From: Chryseobacterium lactis
GTDB lineage: Bacteria > Bacteroidota > Bacteroidia > Flavobacteriales > Weeksellaceae
NCBI RefSeq assembly: GCF_003815875.1
Contig: NZ_CP033924.1
Span: forward strand, 3,286,001-3,350,000
Length of the DNA stretch: 64,000 nt
Direction of reading: 5' to 3'
Position 1 is the first letter of the stretch; every line of letters starts with the position of its first letter. Below the pieces are notes generated by a model. That model had not been told where the DNA came from. It worked only from the letters and a program-made list of their open reading frames with translations, and made no database searches. Below, piece after piece: positions 45,393 to 54,858 of this stretch. Both the position numbers and the translations under genes were made by a program.

Positions 45393-47300
45393 TTAAATTC
45401 TTTCGTTCTTAATTTCTTCTACAATTTCAGGATTTAAAAGAGTAGAAATATCTCCGAAATTGCTGAAGTCTCCCTCTGCAATTTTTCTCAATATTCTACG
45501 CATAATTTTTCCTGAACGTGTTTTAGGAAGCCCTGAAACGAATTGTATCTTATCCAGTTTGGCAATAGGCCCGATCTGTTCAGAAATCAATTGGTTAATT
45601 TCTTTTTTAAGATTTTCCTTGTCACGACCTTCTCCGGTTTCTTTCAGCGTCACATAGCCGTACAATGCATTTCCTTTGATGTCATGCGGATAGCCAACAA
45701 TAGCGGATTCTGCCACAGCAGGGTGCTGGTTGATACTGTCTTCAATAGGGGCTGTTCCTAAATTGTGTCCTGAAACAATAATCACATCGTCAACACGTCC
45801 TGTAATTCTGTAATAGCCTACTTCGTCTCTCAAGGCTCCGTCACCTGTGAAATATTTTCCGGGGAATGCTGTAAAATAGGTTTCTTTATACCTTTGATGA
45901 TCTCCCCAGATTGTTCTTGCAATTCCCGGCCAAGGAAAACGGATGCAAAGGTTTCCTGTTACCTGGTTTCCTGTAATTTCATTGCGTTTGTCATCCATCA
46001 ATACTGGCTGAATCCCTGGTAATGGTAATGTTGCATAAGTAGGTTTTGTAGGGGTAACAAATGGAAGCGGTGAAATCATAATTCCTCCTGTTTCTGTTTG
46101 CCACCAGGTATCGACAATCGGACATTTCTTCTTTCCAACGTGGTCATTAAACCAATGCCATGCCTCATCGTTGATAGGTTCACCTACAGATCCGATTACT
46201 TTTAAAGTACTCAGGTCATGCTTGTCTACCCATTCTGTACTTTCTTTTGCCAAAGAACGGATCGCAGTAGGAGCGGTATAAAACTGTGTGATTTTATGTT
46301 TTTCAATTACTTCCCAGAAACGGTCCGGTTCAGGGTATGTAGGTACTCCTTCAAAAATAACTGTGGTGGCCCCATTTAATAATGGGCCATAAAGAATATA
46401 AGAGTGCCCGGTAATCCATCCGATATCTGCAGTACACCAATAAATGTCATTTTCTTTATAATTAAATACATTTTTAAAAGTATACGCGGTATAAACCATA
46501 TATCCTGCGCAGGTATGAAGCATTCCTTTAGGTTTCCCTGTGGAGCCTGAAGTATAGAGAATGAATAGAGGGTCTTCAGAATCCATGATAACAGTAACGA
46601 AATCAGGAGAGGCTTTTTCATATAAATCAGCCATCCAGTAATCTCTACCTTCTTTCATGGTGATTTCGTTGTGCGTTCTTTTCACAACCAGTACCTTTTC
46701 GATCGTCGGTGTTTTTTCCAATGCATCATCTACAATACTTTTTAAATCCAGCACCTTATTTCCTCTATAACTTCCATCTGATGTAATCACCATTTTTGCT
46801 TCACAATCATTAACTCTTGAAGCGACGGCAGAGGCGGAAAAACCAGCAAAAATTACAGAATGTACGGCTCCCAGTTTTGCACAAGCCAGCATTGTAATGG
46901 CAAGCTCAGGAATCATAGGGAGATAAATGCAGACTCTGTCTCCTTTTCCAATTCCCATGTCGCTGAGTACATTGGCTGTTTTGTTAACCCGTGTATACAG
47001 TTCGTTGTAAGAAATATGTTGTGCTTCTTCTTTGGGGTCATTAGGTTCCCAGATGATTGCTGTTTTGTCTCCTCTTACCGAAAGATGCCTGTCGATACAA
47101 TTTTTGGTGATATTGAGTTTGGCGTTTTTGAACCATTCGATTTTAGCTTCATTCATATCATATTTCACGACTTTGCTCCATCTCTGATACCACACGAAAT
47201 TTTGATCAGCTACCTTATCCCAGAATTTCTTGGGATTTTTGATAGACTTTTTATATTCTTCAAAATAATGTGGTAGATCTTCTATTAAGTAATTTCTCAT
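45393..47300 (-). CDS. acs: Acetyl-CoA synthetase
   Basis: 635 residues, AMP-forming. Activates acetate with ATP and CoA. Visible: the phosphate loop TSGSTGKPKG, DIGWITGHSYILYGPL, the aryl/alkyl pocket segment WWQTETGG, and the C-terminal KTRSGKIMRR whose lysine is the acetylation switch of the family. It is the last gene of a minus-strand series: symporter-kinase, receiver, prpE, acs. The gap from prpE is 122 bp and might hold its own start, but no clear promoter box was found there. Confidence 0.96.
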   Translation of the reverse strand: MRNYLIEDLPHYFEEYKKSIKNPKKFWDKVADQNFVWYQRWSKVVKYDMNEAKIEWFKNAKLNITKNCIDRHLSVRGDKTAIIWEPNDPKEEAQHISYNELYTRVNKTANVLSDMGIGKGDRVCIYLPMIPELAITMLACAKLGAVHSVIFAGFSASAVASRVNDCEAKMVITSDGSYRGNKVLDLKSIVDDALEKTPTIEKVLVVKRTHNEITMKEGRDYWMADLYEKASPDFVTVIMDSEDPLFILYTSGSTGKPKGMLHTCAGYMVYTAYTFKNVFNYKENDIYWCTADIGWITGHSYILYGPLLNGATTVIFEGVPTYPEPDRFWEVIEKHKITQFYTAPTAIRSLAKESTEWVDKHDLSTLKVIGSVGEPINDEAWHWFNDHVGKKKCPIVDTWWQTETGGIMISPLPFVTPTKPTYATLPLPGIQPVLMDDKRNEITGNQVTGNLCIRFPWPGIARTIWGDHQRYKETYFTAFPGKYFTGDGALRDEVGYYRITGRVDDVIIVSGHNLGTAPIEDSINQHPAVAESAIVGYPHDIKGNALYGYVTLKETGEGRDKENLKKEINQLISEQIGPIAKLDKIQFVSGLPKTRSGKIMRRILRKIAEGDFSNFGDISTLLNPEIVEEIKNERI

Positions 47301-47422
47301 ATCCCTTTCGTTTTTTGAAATTTGAATTGTATTTGATAATTTTTGTTTTATATTTTTCTGAACCGTTTTTTAATGGTTTAAAGATTAAAAACTGATACTT
47401 AAATATATGTTTAATTTCTGGC

Positions 47423-49309
47423 TTAAGCCCTATATTCATTGATTTTTTCCTGAATTTCATCAATGATTTTTTCGTCATCAATGGTAGATGGAATCTGAAA
47501 ATCTTTTCCGTCCAATAATGTCCTGATCAGTTTTCTTAAGATTTTTCCTGATCGCGTTTTTGGTAATCGTTTGACTACCATTGCATTTTTTAAGAAAGCC
47601 ACAGCGCCTATCTTTTCTCTTACCATTTGAATGATATCTTTCTCAACATCCTGTTCAGAAATAGTCGATCCGTTCTTTAAAACAAGCGTTGCAAAAGGAA
47701 TCTGTCCTTTTAATTCATCATCAATACCTACTACGGCACATTCGGCTACATCAGGATGCGAGGAAACAATCTCTTCCATCTCTGAAGTAGAAAGTCTGTG
47801 GCCTGCAACATTGATGACGTCATCCACTCTTCCTGTGATGAAAATATAGCCGTCTTCATCCTGTATTGCGCCGTCGCCGGAAAAATAATATCCATTGTAT
47901 TGAGACAGATAACTGTTCTGAAAACGTTCATGATCTTTCCATATTCCAAGCATAGCACCTGGAGGAAGCGGAAGTTTGATCACCAGATAACCTTCATGAT
48001 GAGGATCGAGTTCAAGCCCATTTTCATCAAAAATTTTAATATCATAGCCCGGAATCGGTTTTCCTGCGGAGGCTCTTTTGATTTTGTACTGATCATTAAA
48101 GGTCATTAATCCCAGCATTGGCCAACCCGATTCTGTCTGCCACCAATGATCAATGGCCGGAACTCCGATGTGCTCTGCGAACCAGTCCAGGGTAGCTACG
48201 TCACATCTTTCGCCCGCTAAAAACTGTTTTCTGAAATGGGATAAATCATACTTTTTGACCAGTTCTCCATGAGGATCTTCTTTTTTAATTGCCCTGATCG
48301 CCGTAGGAGCGGTGAACATAACAGAAACCTTGTACTCCGAAATGATTTTCCAGAATGTTCCTGCGTCAGGGGTCATAATGGGTTTTCCTTCAAAAATAAC
48401 AGTGGTATTTCGGTTGATTAGCGGCCCATAGACAGAAAAACTGTGACCAACCGCCCAACCGAAATCAGAAGCAGCCCAATACGTTTCTCCCGGTTCAACT
48501 CCATATACATACTTCATGGAGAATTTTAATGCCGTGGCATAACCACCGGTATCACGTACAATTCCTTTTGGTTTTCCTGTCGTTCCTGAAGTATAAAGTA
48601 AATACAGTGGATGGGTTGATTCTATAGATACACAGTCAGCTGGAGCAGATTTTTGAACCAATTCTTCATAATCGATCAGTCCGTCGAACATTTCGTCCTT
48701 GTTATCAACTAATTTTCTATTATAAACGATAATATGGTCTACTTTATCCTGTGCCAGTTCGATTGCTTTTTCTACCAGCGGGAGATAAGGAATTCTTTTG
48801 GCAATCTCTATTCCTGCAGTAGCGGTGATTAAAACCTTAGGCTTGCAGTCATCAATTCTTACCACTAATTCATGAGGTGCAAAACCTCCAAAAACAACAT
48901 TGTGAATCACTCCAATTCTTGCACAGGCCAGCATGGCAAAAAGTGTTTGGGGAATCATCGGCATATAAATTACTGCGGTATCTCCTTTTTCTAATCCTAA
49001 AGAAACCAGTCCTCCGGCAAGTTTCGAGATTTCCTCCTTTGCCTGATTGAAAGTATAGGTGATTTTTTGATCCGTAACAGGGGAGTCGTACACAATAGCG
49101 ATCTGCTCTCCAAAGCCATCCTCAATATGTTGGTCAATACATAAATAGCACATATTGAGCTTTCCGTCAGAAAACCATTGTGGATAATCGTTTTTATCTT
49201 TTGAAAGAATATTTTTGGGGAACTCAAACCAGTTGATTTCTGCGGCATGTTCTTTCCAGAATTCTTCTTTATTTTCTATACTTTGTTTAAATAATGTATC
49301 AGTGTCCAT
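47423..49309 (-). CDS. prpE: Propionyl-CoA synthetase (acyl-CoA synthetase)
   Basis: 628 residues. AMP-forming ligase with LYTSGTTGKPKG, SDFGWAVGHSFSVYGPL, HWWQTESGWP and KTRSGKILRK. The N-terminal ENKEEFWKEHAAEINWFEFP and LNMCYLCIDQHIEDG are those of PrpE rather than Acs, so propionate or another short fatty acid is the likely substrate. No methylcitrate genes accompany it here. It lies just downstream of the receiver gene, separated by a 91-bp stretch that contains a perfect palindrome. Confidence 0.88.
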   Translation of the reverse strand: MDTDTLFKQSIENKEEFWKEHAAEINWFEFPKNILSKDKNDYPQWFSDGKLNMCYLCIDQHIEDGFGEQIAIVYDSPVTDQKITYTFNQAKEEISKLAGGLVSLGLEKGDTAVIYMPMIPQTLFAMLACARIGVIHNVVFGGFAPHELVVRIDDCKPKVLITATAGIEIAKRIPYLPLVEKAIELAQDKVDHIIVYNRKLVDNKDEMFDGLIDYEELVQKSAPADCVSIESTHPLYLLYTSGTTGKPKGIVRDTGGYATALKFSMKYVYGVEPGETYWAASDFGWAVGHSFSVYGPLINRNTTVIFEGKPIMTPDAGTFWKIISEYKVSVMFTAPTAIRAIKKEDPHGELVKKYDLSHFRKQFLAGERCDVATLDWFAEHIGVPAIDHWWQTESGWPMLGLMTFNDQYKIKRASAGKPIPGYDIKIFDENGLELDPHHEGYLVIKLPLPPGAMLGIWKDHERFQNSYLSQYNGYYFSGDGAIQDEDGYIFITGRVDDVINVAGHRLSTSEMEEIVSSHPDVAECAVVGIDDELKGQIPFATLVLKNGSTISEQDVEKDIIQMVREKIGAVAFLKNAMVVKRLPKTRSGKILRKLIRTLLDGKDFQIPSTIDDEKIIDEIQEKINEYRA

Positions 49310-49332
49310 ATTAATGTTGGTGTGTTTTTAAT

Positions 49333-49367
49333 TAGCCTTGTCAAGGTTTTAAACCTTGACAAGGCTA
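49333..49367. repeat. Perfect 17-bp inverted repeat between receiver gene and prpE
   Basis: TAGCCTTGTCAAGGTTT (49333-49349) and its exact complement (49351-49367) are separated by one base, and each arm itself contains the near-palindrome CCTTGTCAAGG. It lies in the only sizeable gap of the kinase/receiver/prpE series, so it may end or pace transcription from the kinase-receiver pair, or be a dispersed repeat. Confidence 0.75.
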
Positions 49368-49400
49368 GGGGTTTGAAACCATTACAGGGCCCAGGTCAGA

Positions 49401-49763
49401 TCATCCAAACATCTCCTCAATCTGCTGCATCAGTTTTTTAATCGAGTAGGGTTTCGTTATATAAGCATCAGCTCCCATTTCCAATCCCTTTTCAATATCT
49501 TTTGGGTTATTTTTTGCACTCAGAAAGATGACTTTTGTATCGTTCAGTTTTTCATCCTGCCTGATAAGATCCAGTGTGCTGTACCCGTCAAGATTGGACA
49601 TCATAATATCGAGGAGAATCACATCGGGAACCATTGTTTTTAAAAAATCAAGAACCTCTGTTCCGTCCCGTGCGATATAAACATCATAGCCGTTTTTCTT
49701 AAAACTGTACTCCAGTGACATTAATATTTTGTGTTCGTCATCCGCAATGATTATCTTTCTCAT
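49401..49763 (-). CDS. Receiver-only response regulator
   Basis: 120 residues, a single CheY-like domain. Acidic pocket D8/D9, phospho-acceptor D52 (VILLDIMM), S82 and K104 (YITKPYS) are all present, so phosphorylation should work. There is no DNA-binding or enzymatic output domain, unlike CrbR or CbrB. It starts 9 bp after the kinase gene and is surely its partner; the output must be a third protein. Confidence 0.92.
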   Translation of the reverse strand: MRKIIIADDEHKILMSLEYSFKKNGYDVYIARDGTEVLDFLKTMVPDVILLDIMMSNLDGYSTLDLIRQDEKLNDTKVIFLSAKNNPKDIEKGLEMGADAYITKPYSIKKLMQQIEEMFG

Positions 49764-49772
49764 AAATGGGTT

Positions 49773-52478
49773 TTAAGCGTGTTCAACTTCATTTTTAATC
49801 TCTTTTATATTTTTTTTCGGAATATTGATGGTGAAAGTTACACCCAGTCCGCTATTTTCAGCTTTTATATTTCCTTTGTGGGCTTGCACTATTTTTTTTG
49901 AAATTGCCAGTCCAAGTCCGCTTCCGGTAGGTTTTAAAATGTTTTGGTTTTTGGATTGATAAAACTTGTCAAATATCATTTCCAGGTCTTCTTCAGGAAT
50001 GTGTTTCCCTGTATTAAAAATGGAAATAAACAGCTGGTTGTCTTTTTCAAATATTTTGGTTTGTATAGTGCCTTGATCATCCGTAAACTTTAAAGCATTT
50101 CCCCAGATATTCTGAAACAGCTGAATCATCCTCGCTTCATCATAATCAAATATAAACTGATTCAAAAGATTGACCTCACTTAAATGAATATTTTTCTGCT
50201 GAATCAGATGAAGAATCGGATTCAGTGCTTTTTTATAGGTTTCAATGATGTTATTTTCCTTGATATGTAAAGAGATTTCACCATGCTGAAGCTTATCGAG
50301 ATAAAGAATATCGTTGATAATCTCACTTAGCCTGTCGGATTCTGTGACAATGTTATTCAAAAACTCCTGTTTAATTTCGAAAGGAATTTCATCATCATCG
50401 GCTAGAATTTCTCCTGCAGAACGGATCGCTGTAATGGGAGTTCTCAACTCATGGGCAACAGAATCCAGGAAGTCATCTTTCTGACGGTCTTTTACGATCA
50501 GGCTTTCATTGGCGGTGCGGAGATCATCTGATAGCTTCTGTAATTCCTCGGATTGCTCGGTGAGTTTTTTATTTAAGCTGATATTTTCTTTAGATTCTTC
50601 AAGGATATTTAAAACTTCTTTCAAAGATATTTTATCTTCTTTAGTCACTCCTTCAATTAAAATTTTTGCTGATGCAGTACCGATTCTCCCTGCCAAAAGG
50701 TTTTCGGAGAATTTAATAAATCTGGAATCCGCAGTTTCGGTTTGGGAATCAATATTATATTTTAGATTAAAAATCCGTAACGCCTGTTCTGTTTTATTTT
50801 TGCCTAAAAATCGTTCAAGGATGTTCTTGATGTCGGAAACATAAGCTGTTCCTCTCCAGATAAAGGCATTTTCGTGATTTTGAATGTATTTGTCGATGTC
50901 TACGTAAAGTTCTGCAAAGTTTCTTTCACGGTAATTCCCTTTGATACTTACAGAAATAATCGTAAACAAGCCTGTATTCACCAGTAAAGACCAGAAAAAA
51001 ATCTGCGGAATTCTTCCCAGGTAAGGAATAGTGAAAAATCCGAAAGCATCATAGAGAACTCTCAAAACTCCTTTGAACTCCTGGTTGTAGGAGAAATAAT
51101 ACTGTGGAATAATTAATCCGAAATAGCAGATGGCCAATCCCGCAGCAAGCCCTGCAACGGCTCCTTTATAGCTTCCTCTTCGCCAGAATATAGCTCCGAA
51201 GAATGCAGGTGCCAATTGTGCAATCACCACAAACGAAATCAGTCCGACTGAGTCTAACGAAGTTTTAAGAATAAAATATTTATAAAAAGCAAATGCCATA
51301 ATGATCAGGGCGAAAATGCTGAATTTTCTGATATTGGTGATGCTTCGGGTGTTTTGCTCTTCATTTTCAGATTTAAGTTTCCCAAGCAGCCCGTAAGGAA
51401 TAATCAGATTATTGGAAAGCATGATGGATAAGGTAATCGCTGAAATAATGATCATGGAAATACATGAGCTTAACCCACCGAGAAAAACCAAAACTGTAAT
51501 TAAGGTATTGTCAAAATGCTGAGGAATCAGAATAGAGTAGAACTCAGGGTTTACTTTTTGTCCTTCAAAAATCAATCTTCCGCCCCAGGCAATAGGGAAA
51601 ATGAAAACCGTAAAAATTAACAGGTATAAGGGAAAAAACCAAATAGCTGTCTTGATGTGTTTTTCCTGCCTGTTTTCAATGATAGCCGTGTGGAATTGTC
51701 TGGGAAGAATACAAATAGCGGTAGCTGAAATCATACACAGAACCATCCAGTTCAAGGCTCCTTCAATCCCGTTAAATGTATTTTTTTCTTTAAAATCTTT
51801 AAACCTGCTGGCTTTCTCATAGATGTCGGAAAACCCATCAAATACATAGTAAATAACAAAAAAGCCAAGAATGATGATAAAAAATAGTTTTAAAAAGCTT
51901 TCCAGGGCAATAGCAGAAATGATTCCCAGTCGTTTTTCTGAAGCATCTACATATCTGGTTCCGTAATATGAAGAAAATAAAGCGATCAATACCACAACAA
52001 AAGTGGCGTTGTCTGTCAGGATATCTTTTGACATTGGAGTCTCCGTTACAAGGTGAAACGTTTCAGAAATCGCTTTGATCTGCAGGCCGATATATGGAAC
52101 AATGGCAAGAAGGCATACGACAGTGATAATGGCGCTCAAGCTTCTGCTGTTTCCATAGCGTAATGAAATAAAATCTGCCAGACTACTTATTTTATTCACT
52201 CTTGAAATTCGTACAATTCGTGTATTGATATAGATCCATGCCGGAATAATCATGATAGGACCAATGTAGATAGGCAGATAATTCAATCCACTTGTTGCTG
52301 CTACACCGATGCTTCCGTAATACGTCCATGCTGTACAATAAACTGCCAGGGATAATGCATAAATGTAGGGATTATTGATCCAGAGCTTGCTTCTTTTCTT
52401 CTCTGCCAAATGAGCAACTAAGAACAGAAGTGCCAGGTAAAATAAGACTACAGAAAATAATGCAAAACTATTCATCAT
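49773..52478 (-). CDS. Symporter-fused sensor histidine kinase (CbrA/CrbS type)
   Basis: 901 residues. Residues 1 to about 540 are a 12- to 13-helix sodium/solute symporter (SLC5) domain, followed by a STAC-like linker (WRGTAYVSDIKNILERFLGK, FSENLLAGRIGTASAKILI), a coiled coil (LTEQSEELQKLSDDLRTANE), and a kinase with H676 in SVAHELRTPITAI, the N box NIWGNALKFTDD and the G boxes FYQSKNQ...GSGLGLAISKKI. Proteins of this architecture sense or transport a substrate and control carbon use; CrbS controls acs in Vibrio and Pseudomonas. Here prpE and acs follow directly. The start overlaps the small upstream gene by 11 bp. Confidence 0.95.
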   Translation of the reverse strand: MMNSFALFSVVLFYLALLFLVAHLAEKKRSKLWINNPYIYALSLAVYCTAWTYYGSIGVAATSGLNYLPIYIGPIMIIPAWIYINTRIVRISRVNKISSLADFISLRYGNSRSLSAIITVVCLLAIVPYIGLQIKAISETFHLVTETPMSKDILTDNATFVVVLIALFSSYYGTRYVDASEKRLGIISAIALESFLKLFFIIILGFFVIYYVFDGFSDIYEKASRFKDFKEKNTFNGIEGALNWMVLCMISATAICILPRQFHTAIIENRQEKHIKTAIWFFPLYLLIFTVFIFPIAWGGRLIFEGQKVNPEFYSILIPQHFDNTLITVLVFLGGLSSCISMIIISAITLSIMLSNNLIIPYGLLGKLKSENEEQNTRSITNIRKFSIFALIIMAFAFYKYFILKTSLDSVGLISFVVIAQLAPAFFGAIFWRRGSYKGAVAGLAAGLAICYFGLIIPQYYFSYNQEFKGVLRVLYDAFGFFTIPYLGRIPQIFFWSLLVNTGLFTIISVSIKGNYRERNFAELYVDIDKYIQNHENAFIWRGTAYVSDIKNILERFLGKNKTEQALRIFNLKYNIDSQTETADSRFIKFSENLLAGRIGTASAKILIEGVTKEDKISLKEVLNILEESKENISLNKKLTEQSEELQKLSDDLRTANESLIVKDRQKDDFLDSVAHELRTPITAIRSAGEILADDDEIPFEIKQEFLNNIVTESDRLSEIINDILYLDKLQHGEISLHIKENNIIETYKKALNPILHLIQQKNIHLSEVNLLNQFIFDYDEARMIQLFQNIWGNALKFTDDQGTIQTKIFEKDNQLFISIFNTGKHIPEEDLEMIFDKFYQSKNQNILKPTGSGLGLAISKKIVQAHKGNIKAENSGLGVTFTINIPKKNIKEIKNEVEHA

Positions 52479-52662
52479 GCTTTTTTACAATTACAAACGA
52501 AATCACGATAGATGCCATCCAGACAGCAAACAGATAAACAAGCATCATAGGATAACCCAATACTTTTTTTTCACTATTGAAAAGTAATGAAATAGGGATG
52601 CTGAAAGCAATCATTAATCCGATGCTCAGGATAATCAGTTTTTGTTCGTGTCTCTTTTTCAT
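52468..52662 (-). CDS. Small two-helix membrane protein coupled to the symporter-kinase
   Basis: 64 residues from ATG at complement 52660-52662 (MKKRHEQKLIILSIGLMIAF); an upstream in-frame ATG at 52722 adds 20 residues with no gain. Two helices (about 9-26 and 34-55) and a charged C-terminus KKHDE. It overlaps the symporter-kinase by 11 bp. Small helical partners of this kind accompany many SSS transporters (DUF485/DUF4212 type) and CbrA has its CbrX; an accessory subunit is inferred from place and form only. Confidence 0.8.
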   Translation of the reverse strand: MKKRHEQKLIILSIGLMIAFSIPISLLFNSEKKVLGYPMMLVYLFAVWMASIVISFVIVKKHDE

Positions 52663-52741
52663 AAATGATGATGGATAAAAGATAATTGATGAACAGATCC
52701 TGTAGTATTGATCATTCATCAATTATCATGTATCTTTATAA

Positions 52742-52969
52742 TTATACTTTGTCGTCAGAATATTCTCCGGTTAATGCATAATAACCGAAAATGGCCATTC
52801 CGCCTGAAATAATCGGCATCAGTACAAATAAAATAATGATCCCGAATACCAGATCTTCCTGCTTTCCGGAAGTAATCTTTGGAATTCCCAATACTGTAAT
52901 TCCGAAATATCCTACAATCACTGCGATAGCAATCCAGAGAATACCTAATATTTTTTTTAGTCCGTTCAT
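52742..52969 (-). CDS. Small two-helix membrane protein, DUF6814-like
   Basis: 75 residues: MNGLKKILGILWIAIAVIVG opens the first helix, a short loop (IPKITSGKQEDL) follows, then the second helix and the end FGYYALTGEYSDDKV. The KKILGI and FGYYAL.GEY parts match my memory of DUF6814, a family often encoded next to MFS carboxylate transporters in Bacteroidota. It lies 44 bp downstream of such a transporter and is probably its partner. Confidence 0.75.
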   Translation of the reverse strand: MNGLKKILGILWIAIAVIVGYFGITVLGIPKITSGKQEDLVFGIIILFVLMPIISGGMAIFGYYALTGEYSDDKV

Positions 52970-53012
52970 TTTAGTAGTTTTAAAATTAATAAAAAATTGA
53001 ATGATTCAGTAG

Positions 53013-54593
53013 TTAATCGTGAATATTATTGTTCTTATTTTTAAGATAAAATAATCCGATGATTAAACAGACTGTGGCAACTCCGATCGGATACCAAAGC
53101 CCTTCAAGATACCATGTAGCGTGTCCGGCTTCCTTTCCGGTTGTTACCAGATAGGTTGCTACTGCCGGAAGAAGACCTCCGAATACTCCGTTTCCAATAT
53201 GATAAGGTAAAGACATCGACGTATAACGGATTCTGACAGGGAACATTTCTACCAGGAAGGCTGCGATAGGGCCATAGACCATCGTTACAAAAATTACCTG
53301 GATGAATATCAGGAAAATCAGATACCATTTTGTATCATCACTTAATTTTACGGTTTGAGAAACTTTTGGTTCTTCGGCTTTTCCGTCTTTTATAACAGGG
53401 CCTGCCGGAGACCAATGCGTGATACTGTCTTTCTTGATCAAAGTCCCATCTGTATAAAGCGTTTCTTTGTGAAAGGTGATCAGGCTATCTGTTGCAACGG
53501 TATTGTGTGTTTTTGCAGTTCTTTTTTCTGTAATTCCATTAGTGGCAACGGTTTTAGTTTCCAGATTAACGCTTTTAAACATACTGTCATAAATAGGTCT
53601 GTATGCTAAAATAGCAACCAGCATTCCGGTCATCATCACCGCTTTTCGTCCTATTTTATCAGAGAGCCAGCCAAAAAATACAAAGAAAGGAGTTCCTAAA
53701 AACAACGCGGTAGCCATTAAAGAGTCTACCTGTGCAGATTCTACATTCATTACCTTTTGGAGGAAACTCATTGCGTAGAATTGTCCTGTGTACCAGATGA
53801 CTCCTTGTCCCATTGCTGCTCCAAAAAGTGCAAGAAGAACAAATTTGAAGTTGTACTTATTTCCAAAACTTTCCTTTAAAGGGTTTTTCGAAGTTTTTCC
53901 TTCACTTTTAGCTTTGGCAAAAAGCGGTGATTCCTTCATGTTTTTTCTGATGATATAAGAAACTCCTACCATTAGAATAGAGATCCAGAAAGGAACTCTC
54001 CATCCCCAGCTATCAAATTCTTCTGTAGAAAGTGTGTTTTTTGTAATCAGAATAACTATTAATGAAATAAAAAGTCCTGCCGTTGCGGTAGTCTGAATCC
54101 ATGAAGTCCAATACCCTCTTCGATGAGGTTGGGCGTACTCTGCAACATAAGTGGCAGCCCCTCCATATTCTCCTCCAAGAGCTAATCCTTGTAATAATCT
54201 TAAAATTAAAACTAAAACAGGAGCCATAAATCCAATGGTTTCATAACTCGGAATACATCCGATCAGAAAAGTGGAGAATCCCATAATCAGTAAAGTGACA
54301 AGGAAGGTGTATTTTCTTCCTATAATATCACCCAGCCTTCCGAAAAATAAAGCTCCAAAAGGCCTTACCACAAATCCGGCAGCAAAAGTTGCCAGTGTAG
54401 ATAAAAATGCGGCGGTAGGATTATCTGCCGGGAAAAATTTTGTGGCTAAAACGATAGCCAGACTTCCAAAAATATAAAAGTCATACCATTCTATAAGGGT
54501 TCCGAGTGATGAGGCGGTGATGACGCTCCAGATGGTGCGGTTTTTCTGCCTGTCGGTCATATTTTCGTAGCTTTCGTGATGATTTTCGCTCAT
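53013..54593 (-). CDS. MFS transporter of the metabolite:H+ symporter (MHS) family
   Basis: 526 residues, twelve helices. GSLIEWYDFYIFGSLA, PFGALFFGRLGDIIGRKYT and QGLALGGEYGGAATYVAEYA are ProP/MHS hallmarks. An insertion of about 80 residues (around 350-430) between the middle helices, with TDGTLIKKDSITHW, is usual for this branch. Substrates in the family are carboxylates or betaine-like solutes. Placement directly before the symporter-kinase and acetate/propionate ligases argues for a short-chain carboxylate. Confidence 0.9.
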   Translation of the reverse strand: MSENHHESYENMTDRQKNRTIWSVITASSLGTLIEWYDFYIFGSLAIVLATKFFPADNPTAAFLSTLATFAAGFVVRPFGALFFGRLGDIIGRKYTFLVTLLIMGFSTFLIGCIPSYETIGFMAPVLVLILRLLQGLALGGEYGGAATYVAEYAQPHRRGYWTSWIQTTATAGLFISLIVILITKNTLSTEEFDSWGWRVPFWISILMVGVSYIIRKNMKESPLFAKAKSEGKTSKNPLKESFGNKYNFKFVLLALFGAAMGQGVIWYTGQFYAMSFLQKVMNVESAQVDSLMATALFLGTPFFVFFGWLSDKIGRKAVMMTGMLVAILAYRPIYDSMFKSVNLETKTVATNGITEKRTAKTHNTVATDSLITFHKETLYTDGTLIKKDSITHWSPAGPVIKDGKAEEPKVSQTVKLSDDTKWYLIFLIFIQVIFVTMVYGPIAAFLVEMFPVRIRYTSMSLPYHIGNGVFGGLLPAVATYLVTTGKEAGHATWYLEGLWYPIGVATVCLIIGLFYLKNKNNNIHD

Positions 54594-54639
54594 ATGGGTT
54601 GTTTTTGATGTTATTGGAATAGAATTTTAATTTGAATAT

Positions 54640-54856
54640 TTTGAACCATTAAGGGCTTTAAATGATTAAGTTTAATGCTTTGGGACTATTTCAAAAGTGT
54701 CATTCTGAATGAAATGAAATGTAGTGAAGAATCTCATGTGTGATTGGTTGTTAGTAAGATTCTTCCTTCGTTAGAATGACAAGAGTCAAATTATTTGAAT
54801 TTTGGGAATATATCCCTAATTCATCTTACAATCTTTATTATTCTTAATGGTTCAAA
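54640..54856. repeat. Family A MITE-like element with a family B element nested inside
   Basis: Outer inverted repeats TTTGAACCATTAAG (54640-54653) and CTTAATGGTTCAAA (54843-54856) are perfect over 14 bp and match the ends of the element at 3809-3940. Inside, 54682 to about 54815 is a family B copy: TCAAAAGTGTCATTCTGAA, a central GAAGAATCTC / GATTCTTC pair, and TTCGTTAGAATGACA. The whole block lies between the porin and transporter genes, 3 bp from the porin stop. Confidence 0.8.
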
Positions 54857-54858
54857 TT

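Noticed and set aside
52663..52722. Longer N-terminus of the small membrane protein before the symporter-kinase
   Set aside because: The extension lacks family character and the inner start gives a normal charged N-terminus before helix 1.
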